A stretch of DNA of 64,000 nucleotides from assembly GCA_937923175.1 (NCBI GenBank), contig CALALB010000014.1:22902-86901 (forward strand), written 5' to 3'. Origin of the DNA: an uncultured Chromatiaceae bacterium (GTDB taxonomy: Bacteria > Pseudomonadota > Gammaproteobacteria > Chromatiales > Chromatiaceae). Under the pieces are notes generated by a model. The model saw only the letters and a list, made by a program, of their open reading frames with translations, made no database searches and was not told where the DNA came from. Positions 28,030 through 36,432 of this stretch are shown piece by piece. Numbering within the stretch: the first letter of the stretch is position 1; every line of letters starts with the position of its first letter. A program made the translations under genes and the position numbers.

Positions 28030-29635
28030 ATTGACCGACCAGCTCTTGCAGTTCGCTGGCCAGCTGCGCTACCTGCTCAGAGGACTCGGCGGTCTGCTGG
28101 GCCGCCCGGGCATTGTCCTCGGCGGCATCCGAGATGCCGGTGACATTGCGGCTCATCTCCTCGGTAACTGCGCTTTGTTCTTCAGCAGAACTGGCGACCT
28201 GGGCATTCACATCATTGAGGGTATTGACTGCATGAGCGATATCATCAAGCGCCTCGCCGGCCGCAAGCGCTCGATCGCGGTTGTCTAAGGCTAGACGCCG
28301 GCTTTCATCCATGGTCGCGACTGCCCGGCGGCTGGCCTCCTGGAGACGCTCGATCATCGCCTGGATCTCCTGGGTTGAGGTCTGGGTTCGGTTGGCAAGC
28401 GCCCGCACCTCATCGGCAACGACCGCAAAGCCTCGCCCCGCCTCGCCGGCGCGCGCCGCCTCGATCGCGGCATTCAATGCCAGCAGATTGGTCTGATCGG
28501 CCACCTCGCGGATCACATCCAGGATCTTCCCGATCGCTTGGCTATCCTGGCCGAGCGCATCGATGACCTCAGCAGCCTGCTGAATCTCGGCGGCCAATTC
28601 ATCGATATGGGCCATGGTATCGCCGACGATCTGTTTACCAGTTGCAGCCGCCATCTGGACAGTCTGGGTGACATCGGCGCCGTGCTGGGCGCTGCGCGCG
28701 ACCTCTTGCGCGGTTGCGCTCATCTCTTGCATGGCTGAGGCCAGTTGATCGATCTCCTGGCGTTGGCTGGCGATGCGGCTGGTGGTTTGATCGGTCGCTT
28801 GGGCGAGATCGCGCGCGGCCCGAGCGAGTTGGTGGGTCGATTTCAGGACCCGCGCGATCAGTTCGTGGAAGTTGTCCATCATGGCATTGAAGGCGCTGCA
28901 GGCGCGCCCGATCTCGTCTTGGCCCTTAACCAATAAGCGTTGGCTAAGATCGCCACGACCCCGGGCGATCCCCTCAAGCCCCTGGGTCATCTGCTGGAGA
29001 GGGCGGGTGACGAAATGCTTGGTGAAGAGATACAGCAATACCAGAACGGGTATGCTCAAGGCACCGGCGATCGCAAAGAGCTTGAGCGCAAACAACCGCA
29101 CCGAGCGATTGACCTCCTCCAGATTGATCCGCAGGCTGACCGCCCCCAAGACCGAATCGCGCGGGGCCAGGGCATGACAGGTTGTGCAGTTCTTGCCGAG
29201 ATAGTTCTCGCGGGCAAAGGCAGGCATCACCGCGCGGAGGCTGCGCCTGTCCTCGGCAAGCTGGATATAGGGCTCGCCGGTCGCCAAGACCTGGCGTTCG
29301 ATCTCATCGCGCGGCTGTTCTTGAGCGGTACCGGGTCCGAACTGTTTGGCGACGTGCTCGCCGCGCAAGACCCTTAAATCCTCGACATTGGCCAGTTCCA
29401 CGATCTGATCGAGAAAGGCGGCGCGCTGATTGATGGTGCCGGTAATCATCAGGGTCGTGAGACCAGCCAGGGTCATTTCATGCAGGGTGTGGGTAAAGAC
29501 AGTCGCTTGGTCGATCGCAGTCTGACGCTGCTCATTGGCCGCCCAGAGGATGAGGCCGCTCCAGGCGGGAAAGAGGATCAACCAGAGCGCGCCCACTAGT
29601 CTGATCCAGATCGGCAGATCGTTGAATCGCGGCAT
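28019..29635 (-). CDS. Methyl-accepting chemotaxis protein with periplasmic c-type haem motif
   Basis: Receptor of 538 residues: TM1 about 12-32, a ~150-residue periplasmic sensor, TM2 about 184-204, HAMP (about 205-260) and a signalling domain with tip [37 protein letters not shown]. The sensor contains CTTCH at 150-154 within [15 protein letters not shown], the covalent c-haem attachment motif, and resembles the Tll0287/DUF3365 haem-sensor fold ([13 protein letters not shown] and [13 protein letters not shown]). It is therefore likely to sense redox state, oxygen or another gas (inferred). ATG 29635 follows GAGGACTCGGAG; the open frame to 29683 has no family-like residues. Convergent with cheB. 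Confidence 0.9.
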   Translation of the reverse strand: MPRFNDLPIWIRLVGALWLILFPAWSGLILWAANEQRQTAIDQATVFTHTLHEMTLAGLTTLMITGTINQRAAFLDQIVELANVEDLRVLRGEHVAKQFGPGTAQEQPRDEIERQVLATGEPYIQLAEDRRSLRAVMPAFARENYLGKNCTTCHALAPRDSVLGAVSLRINLEEVNRSVRLFALKLFAIAGALSIPVLVLLYLFTKHFVTRPLQQMTQGLEGIARGRGDLSQRLLVKGQDEIGRACSAFNAMMDNFHELIARVLKSTHQLARAARDLAQATDQTTSRIASQRQEIDQLASAMQEMSATAQEVARSAQHGADVTQTVQMAAATGKQIVGDTMAHIDELAAEIQQAAEVIDALGQDSQAIGKILDVIREVADQTNLLALNAAIEAARAGEAGRGFAVVADEVRALANRTQTSTQEIQAMIERLQEASRRAVATMDESRRLALDNRDRALAAGEALDDIAHAVNTLNDVNAQVASSAEEQSAVTEEMSRNVTGISDAAEDNARAAQQTAESSEQVAQLASELQELVGQFKV

Positions 29636-29761
29636 CTCCGAGTCCTCGTAGGGGTGATGAGTCGCGGCACCTCGACCGCGCAAGGCTCATATTGCAACCT
29701 TTTTTCAGCCGTTATCAATGATCCCTAGGGATTCTCATGCCGAAATCGGGCAGGCGGTCTC

Positions 29762-30358
29762 TTACGGATGTCCTTCAAACAAAAAGCGGTTGTCCATCCC
29801 TACCTCGCCGCGCATCTCGGCATAGAGGGCGCTCACCTGATCCCAGGCCAGTTCGGGAAAACGTCGGCGTGCCTCCTCGATCCGCTGGTGCAGCCTTTGT
29901 TCGGTCAGTTCGGCGACCAGAGCAGCATGTCGCCCGATGCCTTCCTCGCGGATAAATAGACAACCATCCATCAGATCAGCCAGTTTGACCAACTCCGCCA
30001 GGGCGGTGCCGGCAAGGGTCTGTTTGCGCGCGCTGATCTCGGGCGCGATCTCCTGTTCGATCTGGGTCAAGGGGTTGTGTTCCCCGGCGATCTCAGCGAC
30101 TCGGCGCTTGAGGGGGGCGGGTAGATCCCCAGTCAAGAGCTCGGGCGCGTCATGGGTGAGCGCATATTCGAGCACCTGCAGCCGGGTCTCGGGCGAGAGC
30201 CGATCCCCGAACAGCCGGTCCATCAGTTCGCGCGCGATCATGGTCACCAGATAATGGTGTTCGGCAAGGGTCTGGTTGCGCGCGCAACGCACCGAGTGCC
30301 AACGGGTGACATGACCCGAGCGGGCGATATCCTGCATATTAAGCCTAAGATGACGCAT
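29762..30358 (-). CDS. yfbR: YfbR-like HD-domain 5'-nucleotidase
   Basis: YfbR family enzymes dephosphorylate 5'-deoxyribonucleoside monophosphates. The 198-residue product has metal ligands in the right places: His33/His34 (TLAEHHYLV), the HD pair His69-Asp70 in YALTHDAPELLTGD, and a late Asp in LVKLADLMDGCLF. The start MRHLRLNMQDIARSGHVTRWH fits the family. It is divergent from the DamX-like gene across a 134-base gap that must carry both promoters. Confidence 0.87.
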   Translation of the reverse strand: MRHLRLNMQDIARSGHVTRWHSVRCARNQTLAEHHYLVTMIARELMDRLFGDRLSPETRLQVLEYALTHDAPELLTGDLPAPLKRRVAEIAGEHNPLTQIEQEIAPEISARKQTLAGTALAELVKLADLMDGCLFIREEGIGRHAALVAELTEQRLHQRIEEARRRFPELAWDQVSALYAEMRGEVGMDNRFLFEGHP

Positions 30359-30492
30359 CCTGACAATCCGTCATTAGGTTGAACGCTATCGAACTGGCGA
30401 GCCCCTGGGTCTGCCAAAGGGCGCACCCTAACAATCATGCAACAGCCTGGTCGATGGGCCAATGTTAAGATCCTGGTGCCACCCATCCAGAG

Positions 30493-32184
30493 ATGATTGC
30501 CAGCATGCCTCTAGACCCCGATTGCCTAGTGCGGCTTAAGCTCCGGCAGCACCCCTTCGCTGGACTGCCCAATGAGACCTTCCTCTACAGCGATCCGCTG
30601 CTCGAGAGTCTGGTCGAGACAGCGGCGCGGGCATTGGCGGAGCAGGGCGCAGTCGTCATCCTGGCTGGCCCAGATGGCTCGGGACGAAGCGTCCAGTTGA
30701 TGCGGCTCCTCGGCACACTCGAGGGGCAATATGAACTGATCGCCTTTCGCAGCCGCCCAAATATTCCATTCGATGCCGTTGATGTCACCATCCGTGCCCA
30801 TCTCAGGGCCTCGGGTCTCGATCGACCGACGCGCACCCTGGCCGAGTTACTGAGCGAACGCGCTCAGGGTCAGGTTGGGCTGGTATTGGCGATCGACGAT
30901 GCGCATCTGTTGGGTCCAGAGGGTCTGATGAAGCTCATCCGGTTGCGCGCTGCTGTCTTGGAAAACGGCGCTCAGGGTCTGAGGCTCATCCTCGTCGGCG
31001 ATCCTGCCTTGGCACGCTATCCGCTGCCATTGCCCGATCTGCTCGAGGATGTCCAGATCGTACGCCTGAATCTGCGTCCATTGAATCTCGAACAGGCGGG
31101 CGCCTATCTCAGACATCGCTTGAGGGCCGCCGGTCTCGATGACCCGGATACCCTGCTTAGTCGAGGCGACATCGCCGTACTCCAGGGCAATGCCAAAGGC
31201 CTACCCGCAGCGCTCAATGCCCAGGCAACCGCTTGGCTGATGCGCCGTTGCCGTAGCCTAGAGACGGGTCTTAAGGCAGCCTTAGGGGTCAATCTGGCGG
31301 CGCACCAGCCCGGGTTGCACCCTGAGCAGTCGCCGGCAGCCATTGCGCCAGAGGCGGCAGAAGAACCCCCCCGGGCAGTCTCCGAACTCAAGGCCGATGT
31401 CTATGAGCCGAGCCCTCGTCCAGCCAGGGAGCCTCAGCTTTCGGATTTTTTACGCGATGAAGAAACCCCGACCGCCCTTGCCCAAAGCGAGTTTGAAGAG
31501 ATCCTGAAACGCGTGCGCCAGCATCAGCCCTGGGATGAACCACCCGAGCCCAAGGCAGCAAGCCGCGAGGAGATCCGTGCCGTCACTACTAAACCGAAAC
31601 CGCCGACCCCCTATTGGAATCGGCCCTGGTTTATTCCCCTGATCCTATTGATGGTCCTGCTTGCGATTGCCGCCCCTGTATTCTGGCAATTGGCGCGCGA
31701 CGCGCGCCGTTCGGTTGCACTCGATCGACCGGTGCAGGCAAAACCGGCGATCGTAGCCGCCAAGTCCCAGTCCGAACCCACTGCCCCTCGACCTGCACCG
31801 CCTGAGCCTCAGCCAGACGTTGTCAATGAGTCCAACCCTGTCCCTGGGCCTGAACAATCAGGGGCTGAGCCTGCGGCAGATACAGAGCTGGTGCTAGCGG
31901 ATGAATTGGCCGAGGATCTGGCCTGGCTGATGCGCCAGGATCCCGAGCGCTTTACCATCCAACTCGTGGCCGCTCGGGACTTGGCGACCGCCCGCCGGGT
32001 CCTTGAACCCCATGGTTTAGAGGGCGTCCATTACATCCAGACGCGCTCCTATATCATCGCCGTGCTCGGCAGTTTTCCTAGCCGCGCCCAGGCTGCCCGC
32101 GAGCTGCCTGCCTTGCCTGCCGGGGTGCGCGACAATGGGCCTTGGATTAGAACCCTCGGATCGATTCGCGACAACCTGCCCTAA
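30493..32184 (+). CDS. DamX-like AAA/SPOR-domain protein
   Basis: 563-residue inner-membrane protein: an N-terminal ExeA/AAA-like ATPase-fold domain (about 20-280), a proline- and acid-rich linker, one membrane helix (about 377-400, WFIPLILLMVLLAIAAPVFW) and a C-terminal SPOR domain (about 484-562, FTIQLVAARDLATARRVL...YIIAVLGSFPSRAQAARELPAL) that binds denuded glycan strands at the septum. The P-loop is GPDGSGRS (59-66) with Arg instead of the essential Lys, while the Walker B-like LVLAIDDAH (130-138) is kept, so ATP hydrolysis is doubtful. In many gammaproteobacteria damX lies near aroKB and dam; those genes are not here. Confidence 0.82.
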   Translation: MIASMPLDPDCLVRLKLRQHPFAGLPNETFLYSDPLLESLVETAARALAEQGAVVILAGPDGSGRSVQLMRLLGTLEGQYELIAFRSRPNIPFDAVDVTIRAHLRASGLDRPTRTLAELLSERAQGQVGLVLAIDDAHLLGPEGLMKLIRLRAAVLENGAQGLRLILVGDPALARYPLPLPDLLEDVQIVRLNLRPLNLEQAGAYLRHRLRAAGLDDPDTLLSRGDIAVLQGNAKGLPAALNAQATAWLMRRCRSLETGLKAALGVNLAAHQPGLHPEQSPAAIAPEAAEEPPRAVSELKADVYEPSPRPAREPQLSDFLRDEETPTALAQSEFEEILKRVRQHQPWDEPPEPKAASREEIRAVTTKPKPPTPYWNRPWFIPLILLMVLLAIAAPVFWQLARDARRSVALDRPVQAKPAIVAAKSQSEPTAPRPAPPEPQPDVVNESNPVPGPEQSGAEPAADTELVLADELAEDLAWLMRQDPERFTIQLVAARDLATARRVLEPHGLEGVHYIQTRSYIIAVLGSFPSRAQAARELPALPAGVRDNGPWIRTLGSIRDNLP

Positions 32185-32283
32185 AGACCCCATCCCTGCT
32201 GGTGAGTGATGCGCGCTGCGTCACTTTTAGATTTCAGGTCATCGGCTAGACTATGATAATCAATCCCTAAAGAGACGGATGCC

Positions 32284-33015
32284 GTGGAGATCCAAGCCTA
32301 TATCCACAGCCTTCCGGCGGCCATGTCATCTCGATCCGAGATGAAGGGGGGAGCCTTTTCAGGTCTCCAGGCGGTTAACCAATCAGAGACCCCGGCTGCC
32401 GAGGCGGTTATCCCGCAAGGGGAGGAGGCTACCGCAGAGCAGCAGTGGGCTAAAGGCGCCCATCCAGATCGGGTGAAGGGTGAAGGTCAAGCTCCGTTGT
32501 CCTCAAAAGACCCAAAGGGCAAGGCCCTTTCCAAGGAAGAGCTCCGTCTCATCGAACAGCTCAAGGAGCGCGACGCTGAGGTGCGTGCCCATGAGCAGGC
32601 CCATATTGCTGCCGGCGGCGCCTATATCACCAGCGGGCCGAGTTATTCCTATCAAACCGGACCGGATGGGCGGCGTTATGCCATTGGCGGGGAGGTGGGA
32701 ATCGATACCTCGATGAATCCGGATGACCCCGAAGGCAATCTCGCCAAGGCGCGTGCCATCATCCGGGCCGCCCTGGCACCGGCCGAACCCTCAGGTCAAG
32801 ACATGCGGGTTGCCCAGGCTGCGCGCAACATGGAGCTGCGGGCCCAGCAAGAGCTTCGCGACCGTCAGATCCGCATCTATGAGACCGTGATGCGAGCGGG
32901 TCGAGATCTGGCGCACCCCCTGACCCCTGGCCGCTCTGGGGCAGGACAAGGGGGCGAGGCGCGCCTGGCCGCCCCTCTTGCCCAAGCCAGCGCTGGGTTT
33001 AGTCAGTTTGCCTAG
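32284..33015 (+). CDS. SprA-related putative metalloprotease
   Basis: 243-residue protein with a disordered N-terminal ~95 residues and a conserved core: LSKEELRLIEQLKERDAEVRAHEQAHIAAGGAYITSGPSYSYQTGPDGRRYAIGGEVGIDTS, then PEGNLAKARAIIRAALAPAEPSGQDMRVAQAA. The HEQAH (about 107-111) is an HExxH zinc-binding motif, and the whole block is that of the SprA-related family. There is no signal peptide. These genes tend to accompany flagellar and motility genes, which fits the neighbours. Start GTG 32284 is the first in frame; the substrate is unknown. Confidence 0.78.
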   Translation: MEIQAYIHSLPAAMSSRSEMKGGAFSGLQAVNQSETPAAEAVIPQGEEATAEQQWAKGAHPDRVKGEGQAPLSSKDPKGKALSKEELRLIEQLKERDAEVRAHEQAHIAAGGAYITSGPSYSYQTGPDGRRYAIGGEVGIDTSMNPDDPEGNLAKARAIIRAALAPAEPSGQDMRVAQAARNMELRAQQELRDRQIRIYETVMRAGRDLAHPLTPGRSGAGQGGEARLAAPLAQASAGFSQFA

Positions 33016-33032
33016 GGGCACTAGTCTAGGCA
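33009..33032. terminator. Hairpin covering two convergent stop codons
   Basis: TGCCTAG (33009-33015) pairs with CTAGGCA (33026-33032) around a 10-base loop. The left arm contains the stop of the SprA-related gene (TAG, 33013-33015), the right arm the stop of the opposite-strand YjfB-like gene. No T tracts follow on either side, so termination is plausible but not certain. Confidence 0.4.
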
Positions 33033-33238
33033 GTGACATTGAGATTGCGACCCAGATGATCCGGCAGCGCCTGCACGCTGGGAGTGGATTGCTGGATGCT
33101 CGAGAGCAGCTGTTTCGCTGAATCGCTCTGGATCTGATTGGCCTTATTGAGCAGCGCAATGGCAACACTGGTGTCTCTCTTGGTGCTGGCCAGGTTACTG
33201 GGAGAGTTGGGGAGGGCGGAGGTAGATGCGATATCCAT
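33026..33238 (-). CDS. YjfB-like putative motility protein
   Basis: 70-residue protein whose sequence MDIASTSALPNS...STKRDTSVAIALLNKANQIQSDSAKQLLSSI matches the YjfB putative-motility family (short, helical, beginning MDI, with a conserved VAIxLLxKA helix). I start at the ATG (33238), which gives the family's usual first residues; a TTG at 33259 would add seven. The neighbours (SprA-like, PilZ and HDOD genes) also point to motility. The molecular role is unknown. Confidence 0.7.
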   Translation of the reverse strand: MDIASTSALPNSPSNLASTKRDTSVAIALLNKANQIQSDSAKQLLSSIQQSTPSVQALPDHLGRNLNVTA

Positions 33239-33344
33239 GAGTGCTGACTCTGTTGACAAGGTTGGATAGTGAGCCCGATTGGAGGTGGATGACCGCTTCC
33301 TTCAGAAGAATCATAGAACGGATTGCAGGTGGTCAATGCGATCT

Positions 33345-33366
33345 AAGGCACATTTTAAAATGCCTT
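33345..33366. promoter_or_regulatory. Near-palindromic AT-rich site in the 33239-33478 gap
   Basis: AAGGCA, CATTTTAAAATG, then CCTT: removing the two bases CA gives a perfect 20-base inverted repeat centred on TTTTAAAA. It lies between the divergent YjfB-like gene and the gene at 33479 and could be an operator, or just an AT-rich promoter part. Nothing else is recognised in this gap. Confidence 0.35.
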
Positions 33367-33478
33367 GGGAGGGATCTCCCGATGCTACTCTTCATCGATT
33401 CAGACCTTTGCTGAGGTTTAAAGTTTTACCGGGGGAGGTCGTTAAGGCATTGAACATCCGAGATGAGGAGCCCAAACC

Positions 33479-33781
33479 ATGCCACTCAAACCGGATCTGA
33501 TTTTAAACATCGGGGCTGATAGTTTGGAGACGAGCGGATTGACCCGCGGTTTCATGCCGGCCTTTCGCCATCTGAGAACGGGTGAGATCCGGCTCTGTCG
33601 GTTCACCGATGGGCAGTTAGCGAGGGCGCATCTGCTCGACACCTTGCCTGACGACTGGATCGAGGAGCGCGATCCAGAGGGTCGCCCGGCGTCCCTGATC
33701 AGCGAGGTCGAACCCGGCTTTTTACGGGGGATTCAATTCTGGACCCTGGACAATCTAGTACATCCCCGCCTGGACGGATGA
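33479..33781 (+). CDS. Uncharacterised 100-residue protein
   Basis: No family recognised. The protein is soluble and mixed: KPDLILNIGADSLETSGLTRGFMPAFRHLRTGEIRLCRFTDGQLARAHLLDTLPDDWIEERD, then SLISEVEPGFLRGIQFWTL. Start ATG 33479 is well supported by GAGGAG about 8 bases upstream. It is followed after 42 bases, including a run of nine Gs (33792-33799 region), by a PilZ gene on the same strand. No signal peptide or membrane helix. Confidence 0.6.
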   Translation: MPLKPDLILNIGADSLETSGLTRGFMPAFRHLRTGEIRLCRFTDGQLARAHLLDTLPDDWIEERDPEGRPASLISEVEPGFLRGIQFWTLDNLVHPRLDG

Positions 33782-33823
33782 AAGGTGCGGGGGGGGGGTA
33801 AACCTACCCAAAGAGGTCTACCA

Positions 33824-34126
33824 ATGGAACCGCCCCAAGACCGGCGCAGGTTTATGCGTCTGCCCTTTCAGGTTGAGGTCGAGCTGTATTGTCCAGATCG
33901 TCCGCCCTATGTGGTTTGGACCGAGGACCTGAGTAAAGGGGGTGTGTTGCTACTCATGAATGGTCATGAATACCGGCCACCGATCGGCACCAGGGTGCAA
34001 GTCCGGGTCGCGGGCATGCTGGAGTGCGGTGAGCGCGCCCCCCTGGTCGAGGCGACAGTGGTCCGTTATACCGATAGCGGTATCGCCCTGTCGTTCGACC
34101 GACCCTGCGAATGTGCTGAGCCATGA
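33824..34126 (+). CDS. PilZ-domain protein
   Basis: PilZ domains bind cyclic di-GMP and control motility or polysaccharide output. The 100-residue, single-domain protein has the N-terminal arginine cluster RRRFMRLPF (RxxxR-type, residues ~6-14) and the second motif TEDLSKGGVLLLM (D/N-x-S-x-x-G), followed by the beta-barrel strands up to YTDSGIALSFDRP. ATG 33824 has AAAGAGG upstream; the frame begins earlier at 33785 without conserved sequence. c-di-GMP binding is likely because both motifs are intact. Confidence 0.87.
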   Translation: MEPPQDRRRFMRLPFQVEVELYCPDRPPYVVWTEDLSKGGVLLLMNGHEYRPPIGTRVQVRVAGMLECGERAPLVEATVVRYTDSGIALSFDRPCECAEP

Positions 34127-34159
34127 ACCGCCTTGCCCATGAGGGGGAGGGCCAAAACC

Positions 34160-35074
34160 ATGCTTCTCAATTCTATCAATCCCGCGATTCGGCCTGGGGT
34201 ATCCGTGTTGCGCCCGGCCGGCTTACAGGGGACAGCTACAGCCTCCAATGCCAATCCCTCGACACCCGTCTCTGATCCCGAGGATCTCAATGCCGAGATC
34301 CGGGCCCAGGTCGAACAGGATCCAGACTATCAGATCCTGCGCCGAGCCTTTAAGCTGAGCGGTGAGCTGGATGAGCGCAGCGATGACTCTGTCAGCCCCC
34401 CCCAGGTCCAATCTGGCGAACCCGAGCCATTCATCATGCCGAAACCGCCGCCAGGGTTGCAGGTACAGGGCCTGCAGATCCAAATCTCTCAGCGATTCGA
34501 ACTTGCGATCCACGTCGAGGGCAGCGCCGTTGTCTTCCAGCAGCTTGCGCTTGAGATTAACGGGCAGAGCGTCCAGCAAGGCGATCCCTTGGTGCTCGAT
34601 CTCGGCGGGCGGGGTATCACCACCACTGGGATCAGCGACGGGGTTGACTTTGATCTCGATGGCGACGGTCGGCTCGAGCGCATGAGCACAGTCTATGGCC
34701 AGACCTGGTTTTTGGCCCTCGACCATAACGACAATGGTCGCATCGATGACGGACGCGAGCTCTTCGGTGACCAAAACGGGGCCGCGCATGGATTTGCCGA
34801 GCTTGGGCGCTATGACGACAATGGAGACGGACGCATCGATCGCCAGGATCAGGTCTTTAGCCGTTTGCGTCTGCTCCAACTTGGGGCTAGGGGTACCCAA
34901 GACATCCAGACGCTCGATCAGGCAGGAGTCAAGGCGATCGAATTGAATTATCGGGAGGTGCAAAGGGCGCTTTCGACCTATGATCAAATCGCCCAGAGCG
35001 GGCGTTTCGTCCGCGCCGATGGAACGACAGGTGAGGCGGCTGATCTATTGCTCGGCTATCGACGGCTCGTTTGA
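34160..35074 (+). CDS. EF-hand-type calcium-binding protein
   Basis: 304-residue protein with a low-complexity N-terminal third, a central domain (LQIQISQRFELAIHVEG) and a calcium-rich C-terminal half: DFDLDGDGRLERMS, FLALDHNDNGRIDDGRELFGDQ and RYDDNGDGRIDRQDQVFSRLRL, i.e. three DxDxDG-type loops like those of the EF-hand or dockerin group. This arrangement (VDFDLDGDG... LALDxNxNGxIDxGxELFGD) recurs at the ends of RTX-type exoproteins and in small stand-alone proteins. No classical signal peptide is seen. ATG 34160 follows GGGGGAGGG; an upstream ATG at 34139 is possible. Confidence 0.75.
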   Translation: MLLNSINPAIRPGVSVLRPAGLQGTATASNANPSTPVSDPEDLNAEIRAQVEQDPDYQILRRAFKLSGELDERSDDSVSPPQVQSGEPEPFIMPKPPPGLQVQGLQIQISQRFELAIHVEGSAVVFQQLALEINGQSVQQGDPLVLDLGGRGITTTGISDGVDFDLDGDGRLERMSTVYGQTWFLALDHNDNGRIDDGRELFGDQNGAAHGFAELGRYDDNGDGRIDRQDQVFSRLRLLQLGARGTQDIQTLDQAGVKAIELNYREVQRALSTYDQIAQSGRFVRADGTTGEAADLLLGYRRLV

Positions 35075-35189
35075 GGGCAGGTGGCAGGGCATCAGGCCTT
35101 GTCGCCAGCGGGCGCGATCCTGCTAGACTAGCGGGTAAAGACAAGTGTGGTTGTCACATCCCTGGAAAGCCCGTTAGAGCTGATCGAAC

Positions 35190-36410
35190 ATGCAGCAGAA
35201 GGCAGAACCGCAGCAGGCCCTTTCGATATTGGGCGAACTCGATCTCACCCGCTCGCTAAGTGAGGAACTGCGTCTCAGTCTGGCGGAATCCTGTCGGTTT
35301 CTCGAATGTTCGGCCAAGCATCGGATCAAGCTGACCGAGCTTCATCCTGATCGGTTGTATTTGATCGACGGTCATATCGCCCGGCTTGAGAATGGGGTCA
35401 TCGAGCGGCTGCAATCCTTTCGCGGTTTAAGCGAGCCGATCGATCTCATCGGCGAAAATCTAGCACCCGATGCCTGCTTGGTCACCGAGACCCCCTGTCT
35501 ATTCCTGCGCATCCCTGCCAAGGCGCTTGAGTCGATCGTCCCGACGCGAAGCGAGGTCAATGACATCGAGCTCGATCCAGCGGAGGGCGAGTTTCTCGCC
35601 GAGCTGTATCAGCTGATTAACAATAACAAACTGGTCCTGCCGGCACGCCCTGAGGTCGCGCTCAAGATCCAGGAGATGACCAATGATCCTGAGACTGGGA
35701 TCGATGCCTTGACCGAGATCATCCAACGCGACCCGACCATCGCGGGTGCGCTCTTACATGCCACCAATAGCCCCCTGTTTCGCGCTGCCAAAGAGATCAA
35801 GACCATCCGCGAGGCAGTCTTGCGTCTGGGTTTTCGCAATACCCGAATGCTGGCAGTCAATCTGGCCTTGCGCCAGGCCTTTCGGGCCAAGAGCGAAATC
35901 ACGCGCCAGGCCATGGAAGAGGTTTGGAACGATAGCGTGCTGTGCTCGGCCTATAGCTATGTGGTCGCCGAGGTCTGTCAACGGCTCGACCGGGAGCGGG
36001 CGTTGCTAGCGGGATTGGTTGCAGGGGTTGGGGCAGTCCCCATCATCCAATTCATCGAAAACCGCGCCCCCGATAAGGGGTTGGCGATGATCCGCTCGCT
36101 CATCAATAAACTCGCCAGTATCACGGGGGTCTTGGTCATCAACTATTGGGGCTTGGGTGAGGATCTGGTGAACGTAGCCGAGCACTATAACGACTGGGGT
36201 TACCAGGCGCCGCAGCCGGATTATGCCAGCATCGCCCTGGTCGCGCGCTGGTCTGCCCTGCGGGATGAGGGCCGTGAGGTGCCCGATGCCGCCTTGATAC
36301 CGGCCTTCCGGCTACTCAGACTCACCCCACCCCTGCCGGGGGAGCCTATCCCAGAGCTTGCTGACCGCCAACGCCAGCTCAATCAGCTGAAATCCATGTT
36401 TAGCCTTTGA
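35190..36410 (+). CDS. HDOD-domain signalling protein with N-terminal cNMP-like region
   Basis: 406 residues. Residues ~1-125 look like a cyclic-nucleotide-binding-type beta region (SEELRLSLAESCRFLECSAKHRIKLTELHPDRLYLIDGHIARL...). Residues ~150-360 form the HDOD fold: KLVLPARPEVALKIQEMTNDPETGIDALTEIIQRDPTIAGALLHATNSPLFR and IKTIREAVLRLGFRNTRMLAVNLAL, with a helical end. HDOD proteins lack HD catalytic metal residues and act as scaffolds in motility, biofilm and stress signalling. A second HDOD gene follows after 22 bases, so the pair is probably one transcript. Confidence 0.82.
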   Translation: MQQKAEPQQALSILGELDLTRSLSEELRLSLAESCRFLECSAKHRIKLTELHPDRLYLIDGHIARLENGVIERLQSFRGLSEPIDLIGENLAPDACLVTETPCLFLRIPAKALESIVPTRSEVNDIELDPAEGEFLAELYQLINNNKLVLPARPEVALKIQEMTNDPETGIDALTEIIQRDPTIAGALLHATNSPLFRAAKEIKTIREAVLRLGFRNTRMLAVNLALRQAFRAKSEITRQAMEEVWNDSVLCSAYSYVVAEVCQRLDRERALLAGLVAGVGAVPIIQFIENRAPDKGLAMIRSLINKLASITGVLVINYWGLGEDLVNVAEHYNDWGYQAPQPDYASIALVARWSALRDEGREVPDAALIPAFRLLRLTPPLPGEPIPELADRQRQLNQLKSMFSL

Positions 36411-36432
36411 CCAGGGCGAGGGGACCACGCCC

